Numbered from the stretch's first letter, positions 19,424-31,885 are shown. The stretch is 64,000 nt of DNA from Aliamphritea spongicola (GCA_024347235.1 AP025283.1:372001-436000); one strand, 5' to 3'. Notes: generated from the letters alone by a model not told the origin. A program made the numbers and translations.

Positions 19424-20844
19424 ATGCGGGTTGAAGAGAATTTTGTAGCAAATGTTTTTACGGCATCGGCCAATACCGCCATGCTGGCGGTATATAACCC
19501 GGCAACCGATGAGCTGATTGCTCAGGTGCCGTCGGCCACTGCTGCCGAGGCAATCGAAGCTGTGGAAATTGCCGCCCGTGCTCAGCGGAGCTGGCGTCAG
19601 CTGACCAGCACCGAACGGGGGCTTGCCTGCATAAACTGGCGGATGCTCTGCTGGCGCACAAAGGGCAGATTGGCGAAGCGCTGGCACTGGAGTCCGGTAA
19701 AAGCCTGGAAGATGCCACCAATGAAGCGGTGTATGCCGCAGACATTACCCGTTATCACGCGGAATGGGCACGGCGAATTGAAGGGAGATCATCCCCAGTG
19801 ATACACCCTCTGAAAATCTCTTGCTGCAGCGTGAGCCTATTGGCGTCATCAGTTGCCTGATCCCGTTTAACTATCCGGTGTATACCCTGCTGCGGAAAAT
19901 CGCGCCGGCGCTGATTACCGGCAATACTGTGGTTGTACGCCCGAGTAATAACACCCCTGTTCAGCCTTTGAGATTGCCAGAGCGGTTCAGGCCGCCGGCC
20001 TGCCGGACGGCGTGGTGAACATCCTGACCATGGATCATGGGGTCTCCGAGATCGTCTGTACTCATCCGAAGGTGGGTATGATCACCCTGACCGGCAGTGT
20101 TGGGGCCGGCCGTAAAGTGCTGGAATACTCCCAGGTGAATATTGCCAAGTCTTCGCTGGAACTGGGAGGCAAGACGCCGGCGATTGTTGAAGCGGATGCG
20201 GATCTGGAGAAAGCCGCCCGTGAAATCGTCGGTTCTAAAACCACTAACTGTGGACAACTATGCACGGCAGTGGAGCGGGTTTATGTTCATGAAGATATCT
20301 ATGATGCGTTCGTTGCGTTGCTGAAACAGCACATGAGTGAACGGCAGTTCGGCGACCGTAATGCAGAGCCTGGCCATATGGGGCCGCTGATCAATGCTAA
20401 CGCCCGGCTGAATATTCACCAGATGGTGGAACGGGCAATTGATGACGGTGCCGTGCTGGAAACCGGCGGTTATATCCCTGAGGGCGCCGGTAACTTCTAT
20501 CCGCCGACCTTACTGACGCAATGCCGGCAGGATATGGAAATCGTGCAGGAAGAAATATTCGGGCCGGTGCTGCCAGTACTGAAATTCGCCGATTCTGAAG
20601 AAGCGTTGCAGCTGGCCAATGATCATCAGTTTGGACTGGCATCGGTGATTTATACCGAAAACTACCGTACCGCGATGCGCGTCGCCAATAATATTGAGGC
20701 CGGCGAGATCTACATTAACCGGACCCCGGCAGACCCGTATCAGGGCTACCATGCGGGCTGGAAACGTTCCGGTTTGGGGGCGATGACGGTAAGCACGGTA
20801 TGCTGGAATTTACCCAGACCCGCCTGGTTGTACTCAATTACTGA
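19424..20844 (+). CDS. NAD(P)-dependent aldehyde dehydrogenase (AldA-like)
   Basis: Aldehyde dehydrogenase superfamily. Visible blocks are VYNPATDELIAQVPSA, QREPIGVISCLIPFNYPVYTLLRKIAPAL, the cofactor loop TLTGSVGAGRKV, catalytic Glu in SLELGGKTPAIV, catalytic Cys in NCGQLCTAVERVYV, and QEEIFGPVLPV. This last arrangement resembles lactaldehyde/glycolaldehyde dehydrogenase AldA. About four frameshifts (19620, 19780, 19970 and 20785). Restored length is about 474 residues. It is first in an operon with an enolase-superfamily enzyme and a GMC oxidoreductase, so it probably oxidises the aldehyde produced by the GMC enzyme. Confidence 0.88.
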
Positions 20845-20855
20845 GGAGTTCTGTG

Positions 20856-22086
20856 ATGCACGTAACTGCCTGCGAAACCCATATTGTTGCCACCCCGCCA
20901 CCCCATGTCGGTGGCATGTACTGGATCTTTGTCAGTCTCAGAACCGACTGCGGCATTGAAGGGGTCGGTGAAGTATATGCTGCATCCTTCCACCCGACAG
21001 TGATGGAAAAAGCCATTGAAGATGTCTTTGAGCGTTATCTTAAAGGTCATGACCCGCACCATGTGGAACGCTTCTTCCGGGAGTGTTATTCCAGCGGTTT
21101 TACCCAGCGGCCGGACCTGACCATGATGGGGGTGGTCAGCGGTCTGGAAATGGCCTGCTGGGACATCATCGGTAAAGCGGCCGGTAAGCCGGTATATGAG
21201 CTGATTGGGGGTAAGGTAAATCATAAGTTGCGCAGCTACACCTATCTGTATCCGGAAAATTCAAAGGGCGAGTACGACTACGATAATGTCGAGCTGGCGG
21301 TTGAGTGCGCGTTACAGAATAAAGAACGGGGTTTTACCGCACTGAAATTTGATCCGGCGGGCCCTTATACAGCGTATTCCGGGCACCAGTTGTCCCAGAA
21401 TGATCTGGAAAAGTCTGCCACCTTCTGTGAGAAAATCCGTGAAGCGGTGGGCAATAGCTGTGACCTGTTGTTTGGCACCCATGGCCAGATGACGCCGGCG
21501 GCAGCCATTCGGCTGGCAAAGCGCCTGGAGCCCTTTGACCCGTTGTGGTTTGAAGAACCGGTGCCGCCGGGACAGGCGGAAGCCATGGCACAGGTGGCTC
21601 AGGCTACCAGCATACCGGTGGCCACCGGCGAACGGCTAACCACCAAGTTTGAGTTCCACGACGTACTGAAAAACCGGGCAGCAGCCATTCTGCAAATGAA
21701 CCTGGGCCGGGTCGGCGGCATTCTGGAAGGTAAAAAGTTGCGGCGCTGGCTGAAGCCTATTACTGCCAGATCGCCCCGCATCTGTATAACGGCCCGGTGG
21801 GAGCCGCCGCCAGCATTCAGTTGGCAACGGCGACACCTAACTTCCTGATTCAGGAAAGTATCGGCACCTGGGACGGTTTCCATGCCGAAGTACTGCAAGC
21901 GAAAATCGACTGGCAGGATGGTTATATTATTCCCTCTGATAAACCGGGTTTAGGTGTCGAGCTGAACATGGAAACTGTTAAGGCCTGCTCCCTTATACGG
22001 AGCCGACCTTGCATCTTTCCATGGATGCCCGGCCTTATGATTACAAACGTCAGTCATCCACTCACTGGAAGAAAACCGGGCTGTAA
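20856..22086 (+). CDS. Mandelate racemase/enolase-superfamily enzyme (sugar-acid dehydratase-like)
   Basis: Enolase-superfamily protein of the galactonate/gluconate dehydratase-like subgroup: [15 protein letters not shown] in the capping domain, [48 protein letters not shown] with the metal ligand region, [14 protein letters not shown] and [19 protein letters not shown]. Two frameshifts (about 21745 and 21985). Restored length is about 410 residues, ending [10 protein letters not shown]. The ATG at 20856 is placed 7 bases after GAGGAG; a GTG at 20853 is less well spaced. Neighbouring genes suggest catabolism of a sugar acid or polyol. Confidence 0.87.
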
Positions 22087-22088
22087 GT

Positions 22089-23696
22089 ATGCAGTACGAT
22101 TTTATTATTGTCGGGGCCGGCTCTGCCGGCTGTATTCTGGCGGACCGGCTGAGTGAGTCGGGACGGTATTCAGTGCTGTTGTTAGAGGCTGGCGGAAAAG
22201 ACAGCCTGCCGTGGATTAAATTGCCGGTGGGCTTTGCCAAAACCTACTACAACCCGGATTACAACTACATGTATTACAGCCAGCCGGAAGCGGCGATGAA
22301 TGGCCGTAATATGTATGTGCCCCGGGGAAGGTGCAGGGCGGTTCAGGCTCGATCAATGCCATGATCTATGTGCGCGGTCAGCGGGCGGATTTCGATGACT
22401 GGGCGGCGGCCGGAAACCCGGGCTGGTCCTATGATGACGTGCTGCCGTACTTTAAAAGCTGGAGCGTCATCCGGCGGGGAATACTGAGTACCGTTCTGCG
22501 GAAGGGAAAATGGGTATTCTGCCGATGAAGCAGGATGCTCACCCTCTGTGTGATTATTATCTGCAGGGCGCGGAGCAACTTGGCTGGCCACTTACCGATG
22601 ATTTTAACGGCGCTGACTTCGAAGGGGCCGGGGTGTATGAAGCGAATATCAGTAAGGGACAGCGGGATTCAAGTAATACGGCGTATCTTAAGCCTGCTCT
22701 GCAACGTTCTAACCTGACGTTGCTGCGTGATGTCCGGGTGGAAAAGGTAAGTTTTGCTGCAGGGAAACACGCGGAATCCGTGGTTTTTGTGCAGAACGGA
22801 ACTGAGAAAACGGCAGCCGCAAAACGGGAAATTATTCTTGCCTGCGGGGCAATAGATTCACCTAAACTGTTGCAGCTTTCCGGTATTGGTGATCGGGAAT
22901 CGCTGGCGGAATTTAACATTTCCGAAGTGCAGCATTTACCGGCAGTGGGGCAGAATCTGCAGGATCATCTGTGCCTCAGTTACTATTTCAAAGCGAAGGT
23001 GAAAACGCTGAATGATGACTTTGGCTCGCTGCTGGGGCAGGCGAAAGCCGGGTTACAGTATGCGCTGAACCGACGGGGGCCGTTGTCCATGAGTGTTAAT
23101 CAGGCCGGGGGCTTTTTAAGGGGATCCGGCAGAAGCGCTGCCGAATATTCAGCTGTATTTTAATCCCATGTCCTATCAGATTCCGCCTGACCCGAAAGCA
23201 GCTTAAGCCGGAGCCGTACTCCGGTTTTCTGGTGGCGTTTAATCCCTGCCGGCCAACCAGTAAGGGCAGTGTCAGTCTGGCGTCTGCTGATCCTGCTGTG
23301 CCGGCGGCCATTACCTTTAACTATCTGTCGACAGAGAAGGATCTGGCGGAAGTGCAGCAGGGGCATAAGCTGGTGCGGACGCTGATACAGGCGCCGGCTT
23401 TGCAGGCTATCACTGAAGCTGAGGTGATGCCGGCGGAACAGGCGGATGATGCAGACTCACTGCTGACCTATTACCGGGAAAATGCCGGCTCTATTTACCA
23501 TGTCTGCGGTACCTGCCGGATGGGGCCGGCCCCTGCTGACAGTGTGGTGGATGCCCGGCTGCGGGTTCACGGCATCAGCGGCTTGCGGGTGGTGGATGCG
23601 TCGGTTTTCCCCAATATCACTTCCGGCAATACCAATGCGCCGGCAATGATGGTGGCGGAGAAGGGTGCGACCATGATTCTGGAAGATCAGGTCTGA
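22089..23696 (+). CDS. GMC-family FAD-dependent oxidoreductase (choline dehydrogenase-like)
   Basis: FAD-binding GxGxxG as [16 protein letters not shown] with the downstream LLLEAGG, then [39 protein letters not shown], and the C-terminal catalytic region [12 protein letters not shown] and [18 protein letters not shown]. Four frameshifts (about 22330, 22480, 23125 and 23205). Restored length is about 536 residues, as in BetA/alcohol dehydrogenases of the family. ATG is 2 bp after the previous stop. It probably oxidises an alcohol to the aldehyde used by the operon's aldehyde dehydrogenase; choline itself cannot be claimed. Confidence 0.88.
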
Positions 23697-23710
23697 TGAC
23701 CTGATCTTCC
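23681..23710. terminator. 13-bp perfect hairpin over the GMC stop codon
   Basis: GGAAGATCAGGTC/GACCTGATCTTCC with a 4-nt TGAT loop. The loop and stem edge contain the stop codon. Convergent genes end at 23696 and 23722. There is no T-run, so it may act as a bidirectional transcript-end or RNA-stabilising hairpin. Confidence 0.55.
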
Positions 23711-23721
23711 ACCCGGCTGTT

Positions 23722-25520
23722 TTACCGGGCTATCTTCTGCAGGTATTCAAGCTGTTCTTCTTCCGGGCGCGGTTCACTGAAGAAGCTCAGGGTTTCCACC
23801 AGTTCGGTGCGGGCCTGAAGGGCGCCGGTTTCCCCGGCCTGAACACTGTCGGCACTGCTGCTCAGATTTTCCAGCAGCTGAGTGCCAACCGCTTCACTGC
23901 TGGTCAGCAGGACACCGACCAGCGCATCAACCTGATCGCCGGCAAACTCGGCAACCTGCCAGAAGGTTTCTTTCTGCTCGCCGGGCTGCTGTGCTTCGGC
24001 CTGTAACAGCGCGGCCGGATTATCCGTTTCAGCCAGTGTATTGGTACGGGTCAGGAAGCGGGAAAACTGCTGATTCTGTTCCTCTGACTCCTGCAGGGCC
24101 AGTGGCACCTCCGCAGTGTTCAGCTGGTTAATGTCCTGCACCAACTGGTCGCGCTGTTCTGCGTTCAACTCAGAGAAGGTGGTGTTCAGTGCAGTACTGC
24201 GGCTGATGTCATCTTTGTTAAGCCAGGCATCGGTGACCATCAGGCGGATCATGTTTTTCTGATCCCGTTTACTTTCGTAATCGTCTTTGACTTCATAGCG
24301 GGAGGTCGGGTCACCGGTGTCATCACCCATCCGGCTCAGGGCGATGCCTTCCCGGGTGGAGTGGTTATCCCGCAGCTGATCAAGGGCTTCGATGATTTCA
24401 GGGTTATCTTCCAGTTCCAGTGTGTCTGCTTCATCGCCGACCAGGGTTTCAAGGCCTGTTTTGGTGATCTCAAGATAACTGCGCTGGTGGGTCGATTCCA
24501 TGTAACTGAGCTTATCGGTCATGGCGGATAACTGCTCATCGCTGAACTGGTATTCAGATATGAAGCTCATGGTGGTATCCAGCATGTCTTTGACGACCCA
24601 GAGCATTTCGTTATCGTAATCGATATTGGCCCGGTCAGGTTCTTCATATCCAACCGGTTTATTGAAACCGTATTCGAATCCCGGCCGGGCCTTCTCGGCT
24701 AATCCCCCAGATAATTCAGGAAGGAATCCGTGGCCTGTTCAGAACGGTCTGTCAGGCCTTCAACAACATCCTGACCTAGCTGATTATCGGCGGCGTAAAT
24801 CAGTAACAGGGTATCCTGCTGGGATTCGGTGAAGGGCTGCAGGGAATTCAGCATGGCGTCCGGGTCATCGCTTTTGTGAACCGCGCTGACAAAGTTATAC
24901 AGGTTGTTCGCTGAAGGCGAAGGTTGCGCAAACGGCAGCGTGCCGTTGGCATTGTAGGTAGATTCCGTTGGCCGGCTGATAACCTGTTCCGCATAACCCG
25001 CAGCCCGTTCCAGTACCCGTAACTGTGTGTCTGATGACATGGCCGTCAGATCCGCAACAAACTCTTTGGCCAGCCGGGCTGTCGCCAGCCCGTAGTTAGG
25101 GCCATATGCACCGTCGCCGGGGTCTGCATTTTATGAATGCTGCTGGCCAGCTGCCCGAGGGCATTGTCATCCAGGGATTCTGCCAGCGACAGGAAGTTAT
25201 CATCGAGAATCATCTCGGTGTTAATCAGCGACTGGCGCTGTTCTTTGCTGACCCGGTTGAGGACATTCTCGATACGTTCATTACGCTCATCGCCCAGTAC
25301 AAAGTAGGTTTTAACCGTGGCTGAGGGATCGGTAACGGTGAATTTTTCACCCCGGGGGCGTCAATCGGACCATCACTTTTAATCAGCGAGTCCTGGCTGG
25401 CCTGTTGTGCGCTTTTCAGCTGCTGCGCTGTTTGAGCGTCCGGCTGCTTTGCCTCCGTGGTTCGGGGCCGGTCAGGCTGTTTGGCGGTGGTGTGGTCAGC
25501 GTTGCAGAATAGAGTTTCAT
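23722..25520 (-). CDS. Large orphan acidic helical protein, unknown family
   Basis: I do not recognise this protein. After repair of about four frameshifts (24705, 25100, 25350 and 25460) it has about 600 residues. There is no signal peptide or transmembrane helix. The N-terminus is a polar Thr/Pro/Gln/Ala-rich tail (KQPDAQTAQQLKSAQQAS). The rest is acidic and predicted mostly helical, rich in Gln, Glu and Leu. The start at 25520 is supported by AAGGAT just upstream. It is a single-gene unit, convergent with the GMC gene. It resembles in style, not in sequence, the orphan proteins at 33799 and 37314. Confidence 0.65.
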
Positions 25521-25749
25521 GATGTCATCCTTGCCTGTCCTCAGAAATCATCCCTATACGTGTGGATACAGAGCGGCGCAGCCTCCTTTGAAATGTTGAT
25601 AAGGCTTATATCGGCTGTTCAGAAGGTTCTTATATGTACAGCCGAAAAAAACTGACAGGTACAGATTTGCGCGGAATCCGGTTGGCGGGAAGAAGGCCCC
25701 GGCGGGTATAATCAGCGCTGAATCCGCAATAGCAGCCTGGTGAGGGGTT

Positions 25750-26491
25750 ATGTCTCAAACGGATAAGTTCTTTGATCACAGTGAAGTTGAATTTGCGGCC
25801 GAAGCCATGCGCAAGGCCGGCGTCATTTATGATGATCTTTTAATAAGCTTTGCCGGCAGATTTATGAAGATGTAAAAGACGCTGCCACACCGGCTGATAC
25901 CCTCAGAATATGCAACAACAGCATTGTTCATGCGGAACATATATTCGTTGCCAATTTTCCGGATAACTACCAGACCGCCTGTCAGCAGGGCTGTAGTCAC
26001 TGCTGTCATTTTCCGGTGCAGGCTGCACCTCAGGACATTGTTCAGTTAGCGCTGCACCTTAAGCTCAGCCTTAGTGATGCCGAACTTGCCGACCTGAATA
26101 CCCGACTGCAGCAGGATATTCAGCAGAGGGGCGGCGCCTTTATGCGGGCCCCTGCCCGTTACTGACGGCGGAGCAGAGTTGCAGCGTATATGAGCACCGG
26201 CCACTGGTGTGCCGTATGTTCAGCTCCCAGAATGCTTTTAGTTGTGAGCAGTCCCTGACGGATGGACGGCAGATTTCCCAGCGCCCGCTGACCCACCGCA
26301 TTTTTCAGGCAGCGGTTACTGCGTTACTGATCGCTGCGGAGCAGCAGGGTATGTACAAAGAACAGGGGCTGCTGATTCCGGGGCTGCTGGAATTACTGAC
26401 CGAGACTGACGCAGAACCGTCTGACTTCTGCCGTTCCTGGAAGCCGGTCTATCTTGAAGCACTGAATACCTTGCAGGTCGCCGGGGCCTGA
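25750..26491 (+). CDS. YkgJ-family cysteine cluster protein
   Basis: Putative Zn- or Fe-S-chelating protein. The central motif is CQQGCSHCC (residues about 78-86). A second cluster CPLLTAEQSCSVYEHRPLVCR follows, the standard YkgJ/Fe-S oxidoreductase-like pattern. Frameshifts near 25838 and 26150 split it into three frames. Restored length is about 245 residues. The ATG at 25750 follows GAGGGG. The role of the family is unknown; no partner genes are adjacent. Confidence 0.75.
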
Positions 26492-26688
26492 TTCTCTCAT
26501 CCCGGCCTGATCCCTTCAGCGCCCGGTGGCTTATCTCTTCAGCGCCTGACGCTACATGCCATCTTTGCAAATTTTTACAGCCACTTAACGCAAGTTAACA
26601 CTTACCTGAGGGATACTCCTGCGCGCAGCTCTGCGGGAGAGGGCGTGTTGTGAATAAGTTTCGGACTTGTTCGCCGGTTCCCTAAGGT

Positions 26689-26726
26689 TTATCATTTAAT
26701 TTATCAATTGATCAATTAAATGATAA
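26689..26726. promoter_or_regulatory. 38-bp near-perfect palindrome, TetR operator
   Basis: TTATCATTTAAT at 26689-26700 is exactly the reverse complement of ATTAAATGATAA at 26715-26726. The 14-bp centre TTATCAATTGATCA is itself almost palindromic. It ends 20 bp before the TetR start at 26747 and should be the autoregulatory site controlling the whole efflux operon. Confidence 0.75.
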
Positions 26727-26746
26727 TTAAAAGGCAGTACACCGTT

Positions 26747-27393
26747 ATGACCCAGCCAGCAAAGCCAAAGAGAGGCCGTCCGACCGATCCTGCCCTGCAG
26801 GAAAAGCGCCGTGAGGATCTGCTTGATGCTGCATTTGAACTGCTTCGGCACAAGAGTTACCGGAGCATTACCATCCGGGAGCTGGCCAGCCAGGCGAATA
26901 CCCAGTCAGCGATGATCAAGTATTACTTCAATGATAAGCAGGAGTGTTTCTGGCGTTGCTGGAACGGGTCAGTAAACAGCAGCAGGAAGACTTTGCGGCT
27001 GTTAAGGCGTCGGATGAACCGCTGAAGATGTTTATCAGCCGGTCGGTGAAGTTCTTCGCCAAAAATCAGCCGATAACCCGGCTGATCGCCGATGAAGTGA
27101 TTGCCGGAGACAGTGAGCTGAAAAAGGTTTTTATCGCTACCCTGCCGAAGCGCACCGCTGAAATGCTGCCTGAGCTGATCGCTGCAGAGCAGAAAGCCGG
27201 CCGGATAAAGGGCGATATGAATCCTAAATGGCTGGGCTTTTCGCTGATCAATATGATCATCACTCCGTTTGTTGCTGTGCCTGTGCGTGAGCAGGTCTGG
27301 CAGATCAGCCATGACGAGATTGCCAGCGATGCCTGGGCAGAACATGTATACCGTATTTTTACAGAGGGGCTGTGCAATGAGCCAGACCGATAA
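26747..27393 (+). CDS. TetR-family regulator of the efflux operon
   Basis: N-terminal TetR HTH (RREDLLDAAFELLRHKSYRSITIRELASQANTQSAMIKYYFNDKQ), then a helical ligand domain. One frameshift near 26941 sits just after the HTH. About 215 residues. The start at 26747 (MTQPAKPKRGRP) is preferred over 26720, which lies inside the palindrome. The stop overlaps the start of the membrane-fusion gene by 17 bp, so it is translationally coupled to the pump. It likely represses its own operon through the palindrome upstream. Confidence 0.88.
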
Positions 27394-28760
27394 GAAATCC
27401 TGGCTGGGCCGGTTTTGGGCGTTGCCGCTGGTGGTGGCGCTGGGAGTTGTCATCGCACTGGTGATCATCAAATCCCAGCCACAGATGCAGCATCAGGTCA
27501 GTGCCGAAAAGGCGTGCCGGTAACCACGCTGCAGGTGGCGGAATATGAAGTCCGCCCGACGGTGACCGGTTACGGAGAGGTTGAGCCGGATATTCTGCTG
27601 GATGTACGGGCGGAAGTGGCCGGTAAAGTGGTGTATGTGCATCCGCAGCTGAAACAGGGTGTGTTGCTGCCGGCCGGAACACTGGTGGTGCAGATTGATG
27701 ACAGTGACTATGTGCTGGCGCTGAAAAAGCCCAGGCCACTCTGGCCCAGAACCGGGCGAATCTGGCGGAGCAGGAGATCACCCGTCAGGATGCGGAACTG
27801 GATCTGAAACTGGCGAAAGACAAGCTGAATCTGGCCTCAAAAGAGCTGGTACGTTTTGAACAGTTACTTAAGAAGCGTTCTGTGGCCCAGTCGCAGGTAG
27901 ACAGCCAGCGTAATGCTGTGCTGCAGGCCCGGCAGGAAGTGCAGAGTTTACAGAACAGTCTGGATGCCCTGCCGTATAACACCGAAGTTTTGCAGGCACA
28001 GCTGGAAATCGCCGAAGCAGAAGTGGCGGCTCAGGAACTGAATCTGGAACGTACCCGGATCAGCTTGCCATTCGACGCCCGGATCGCCAGCCAGTCCGTG
28101 GAGACTGATCAGTATGTGGGGTTGAATACATCACTATTCTCGGCGCAAACCATTGATAAAGTGCTGGTGAATGCGCAGTTCGCCCTGCCGCAAATGCGCC
28201 TGTTATCCAAAGGCTTTGATCTGCCGGCTGAGCAGGCGGATATCTTTCTTGAAGAAGGTACCGATACTGAGACACTGATGTCCCGTCTGGGACTGGAAGC
28301 ACGTGTCAGCCTGGTGGGCAATGACGCCCGGGTCAGCTGGGAGGCGAAGGTGGAGCGGATCAGTAATAACCTTGATCCGGCGTCCCGTACGGTGGGGGTG
28401 ATCGTCAGTGTTGACCGGCCTTATGAGCAGGTTGAACCGGGGCTGAAACCCCTCTGATTGATGGCATGTATATGCAGGTTGAGTTGCAGGGCCGGGCCCA
28501 GCCGTTCCTGGTGGTGCCGCGAAATGCCCTGCATGAAGGGGAGCTGTATCTGGCGGGTGAGGGTGAGAAACCTGCTGCGCCAGCCGGTGGAAGGTTTTGC
28601 GCAGCAGCAAATGCTGTTACTGGACCCGCAACAGATAACGCTGACATCAGACCGGGTTATTACCTCTGACCTGTTTCCGGCGGTAAAGGGTATGTTGCTG
28701 GAGCCGCAGGCTGATTCTGCTGCACAGCAGGCACTGGCTGACTGGCTGGAGGCACACTGA
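27377..28760 (+). CDS. RND efflux periplasmic adaptor (membrane fusion protein)
   Basis: N-terminal membrane anchor (WALPLVVALGVVIALVII), lipoyl half VTGYGEVEPDILLDVRAEVAGKVVYVHPQLKQG, long coiled-coil hairpin (DLKLAKDKLNLASKELVRFEQLL onward), the second lipoyl half RTRISLPFDARIASQSVE, then beta-barrel and membrane-proximal domains. Four frameshifts (about 27515, 27730, 28452 and 28568). Restored length is about 460 residues. It bridges the inner-membrane RND pump to an outer-membrane channel, which is not encoded here. Confidence 0.88.
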
Positions 28761-28761
28761 G

Positions 28762-31700
28762 ATGATTCGTTTTTGCGGCTCATCCGACGGCCGCCAACCT
28801 GCTGATGGGGCTGTTTATGCTGGCGGGGATTCTGGCCCTGCCGGATATCAAACGGGAAACCTTTCCGGAAGTTAAGAAGTATGAAGTGCAGGTCTCGGTG
28901 GCGTATCCGGCGCTGCTGCAACTGACGTTGAGCTGGGCATCTGTAAACCGCTGGAAGATGCTATGGACGGCATCAGCTTCATGGAAGAAAAGCGCTGCGA
29001 GGCCCGTGATTCCAACGCCATCATGACCCTGAAAATGCTCGAAGCCGGTAACTTCAGTGAGTTTCTGGAGGATGTAAACTCCGCCGTGGACGGTGTGGAT
29101 AACTTCCCCAGGACAGCGAAACCCCGGTCGTGGCCGAAACCGGCCGGACTCAGGATGTAGTGACTGTTGCCCTGACCGCAGACCTGCCAAGGCGGGATCT
29201 GAAAACCCTGGCGGAACAGCTTAAACAGCGGATGTTGCAAACTCCGGGTATCCCGCTGGTGGAAATTCAGGGCTTTGGTAAACGGGAATTTCAGATACAG
29301 GTAGCCCAGCATAACCTGCGGCAGTATGGTCTGAGCCTGCAGGATATTGCCGATAAAATCAGCGGCCAGAATGTGGATATGCCCGCTGGTGAACTCAGCG
29401 GCCGGGAACAGGAATACCAGATCCGTTTCAGTGACGAAAAGCGCACCACGGATGAGCTGGCGGAACTGGTGATTATCAGTGGTGATCAGCGTAATGAACT
29501 GCGTCTGGGGGATATCGCTACTATTCGTAGCGATTTCGATACGGATGCCAATAAGGTGACCTATAACGGCCAGCCAGCGGCATTCCTGAAAGTCAGCAAG
29601 AATACTATTGATGACAGCCTGGATGTGCTGGCTACTGTGGAAGGTTTTATAACTGAAGAGCAGCAGCGGCTGCCCGGTGCTGTGACCCTGGTACTGACCC
29701 AGGATTCCACCAGTATTATTGAAGACCGGATCAGCATGCTGGCGAAGAATGCCTGGCAGGGCCTGTTGCTGGTCTTTGCGGTAATGTGGCTGTTCTTTGG
29801 CACCCGCTATGCGTTCTGGGTGGTGATGGGGTTGCCGGTTTCCTTTCTGGCCAGTGCTTTTGTGCTGGGCATGATGGGCATGAGCATCAATATGCTGTCG
29901 ATGGTGGCGCTGTTGCTGGCGCTGGGGATTTTGATGGACGATGCCATTGTGATCTCTGAGAGTATCGGCCAGCAATTACGGCATGGTAAAAACCTTTGCA
30001 GGCGGCCATTGACGGTACCTCGCTGGTGGCCAAAGGGGTGTTTTCTTCCTTCCTGACGACCCTGTGTATTTTCAGTGGGTTGCTGAGCCTGACCGGTGAT
30101 ATCGGGCAGATTCTGGTGGTCATTCCGGTGGTGCTGATTTCAGTGATCTCGGTGTCGCTGATTGAGGCCTTTTTATCTTGCCGAGCCATCTTTATCACTC
30201 TCTTGAGCATGCGGGTAAGCAAAAATCGTCGGCCCTGCGAACCCGGGTGGATGAGGTTTTTGACCGGCTCAGGTTAAAGATTGATGCCGGTGTTAATGCC
30301 CTGATCCGTATCCGCTATGCGTTTGTGGGCGGGGTCATCGCCTTACTGATTGTGTCGGTCAGCCTGATGGCATCCGGGGTGGTGAAGTTCTCTGCGTTTC
30401 CTACCATTGAAGGGGATATTCTGCAGGCCAAAATTCTGATGCCGACCGGCACGCCTATCGAGAAAACTGAGCAGGTGGTGGCGCAGCTTAAGCAACAATT
30501 GGAGGACGTTGCCGGCCCGTTAAGTGGTACTCAGGGCGAGCCTGTGGTGAATGCCGTGACGGTGAATTACGGCACTAATTCGGATGCCTTTGAATCCGGG
30601 CCGCACCTGGCAACCATCAGTGTAGATCTGCTGACGGCTGAGCAGCGTCACTTTTCTATTAACACCCTGAAACAACAGTGGCTGGCGCTGGCTGAAGACA
30701 TTCAGGGCCCCTGAGTATTGCCATTAAAGAGCCGGGTCTGGGGCCTGCCGGACGGGCCATTGAAATCCGTTTGCAGGGGGCCGATCTGGAACAGTTATCA
30801 GTGGCTTCCCATGAGTTACAGGGCTGGCTGGCCGGTTATCCCGGGGTGAATAATCTGCTGGATGATCTGCGTCCGGGTAAACCGGAATTTACCCTGCATC
30901 TGAAGGAAGGAGCTTACAGCCTGGGGATGACGGCCCAGAGCATTGCAGTGCAGTTGCGGGCAGCGTTTCAGGGCAGCAAGGTGATTGAATCCAGTATCGG
31001 GCTGGAAAACTATGAAGTGGTTGTTGAGCTGGATGAGGCCTCCAGGGATGAGTTAGCGGATTTTGATAACTTCCCGATTATTAATCCGGCGAACGGTGCA
31101 GTGATTCCCTTAGGCAATGTGGCGGAAATCGTTCCTACGAGAAGTTTCTCCCGGATTCACCGTGTGGATAACCTCAGAACCGTGACGGTGCTGGGGGATA
31201 TTGACGCTAATCTGAATAACACCAATGCGGTGCTTGGCGATCTGAAGAAGAACTTTCTGCCGGGGTTTGCGGAGCGTTACCCGGATGTGAAGCTGGTCTT
31301 TAAAGGTGAAGTGGCCGAAGGGGAGAAACCCAGGGCTCGATGGGTAAATCCATGCTGATGGGGCTGGCGGGGATATTTATTTTGCTGAGCTTCCAGTTCC
31401 GCTCCTATATGGAGCCGGTCATTGTGATGATTAATATTCCACTGGCGCTGATCGGGGTGATCTGGGGGCACTGGCTGCTGGGGCTGGATATCACCATGCC
31501 TTCGATGCTGGGGTTTGTATCGCTGGCGGGGATCGTGGTGAATGATTCAATTCTGCTGGTGGAGTTTGTGAAGCGGCGCATTGCCGAAGGCATGAGCGTG
31601 CATGCCGCTGCCGCAAGGGCCAGCCATGACCGTTTCAGGGCAGTATTACTGACCTCCCTGACCACCATTGCCGGGATGACACCGCTGTTATTTGAAACTA

Positions 31701-31855
31701 GTTTGCAGGCGCAGATTCTGATTCCGTTAACGGTCAGCATTGTGTTCGGCATAGCCAGCTCGACCTTGCTGGTGCTGTTTGTGGTGCCGTGCTGTTACAG
31801 CATTCTGGAAGATTTCGGACTGGCGAATTCCCGCCAGCACGTTTCCGCTGAGTAG
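28762..31855 (+). CDS. RND-family efflux pump permease
   Basis: AcrB/CusA-like transporter of about 1030 residues. Seen: N-terminal TM and DIKRETFPEVKKYEVQVSV, porter domains, TM block AFWVVMGLPVSFLASAFVLGMMGMSINMLSMVALLLALGILMDDAIVISE with the proton-relay region, and the second TM block with PLALIGVIWGHWLLGLDITMPSMLGFVSLAGIVVNDSILLVEF. At least seven frameshifts (about 28775, 28915, 29112, 29990, 30175, 30712 and 31330). The start is 1 bp after the adaptor stop. HAE1-type (organic) rather than heavy-metal type is my reading, as no HME Glu/Met signatures were noticed. Confidence 0.9.
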
Positions 31856-31885
31856 GCGATTTACGATGAATACAGGATTGAGACA

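Noticed and set aside
28872..29975. 367-codon open frame antisense to the RND pump
   Set aside because: His/Gln-rich translation is a product of the pump codons read backwards; the pump frames on the plus strand match the family.
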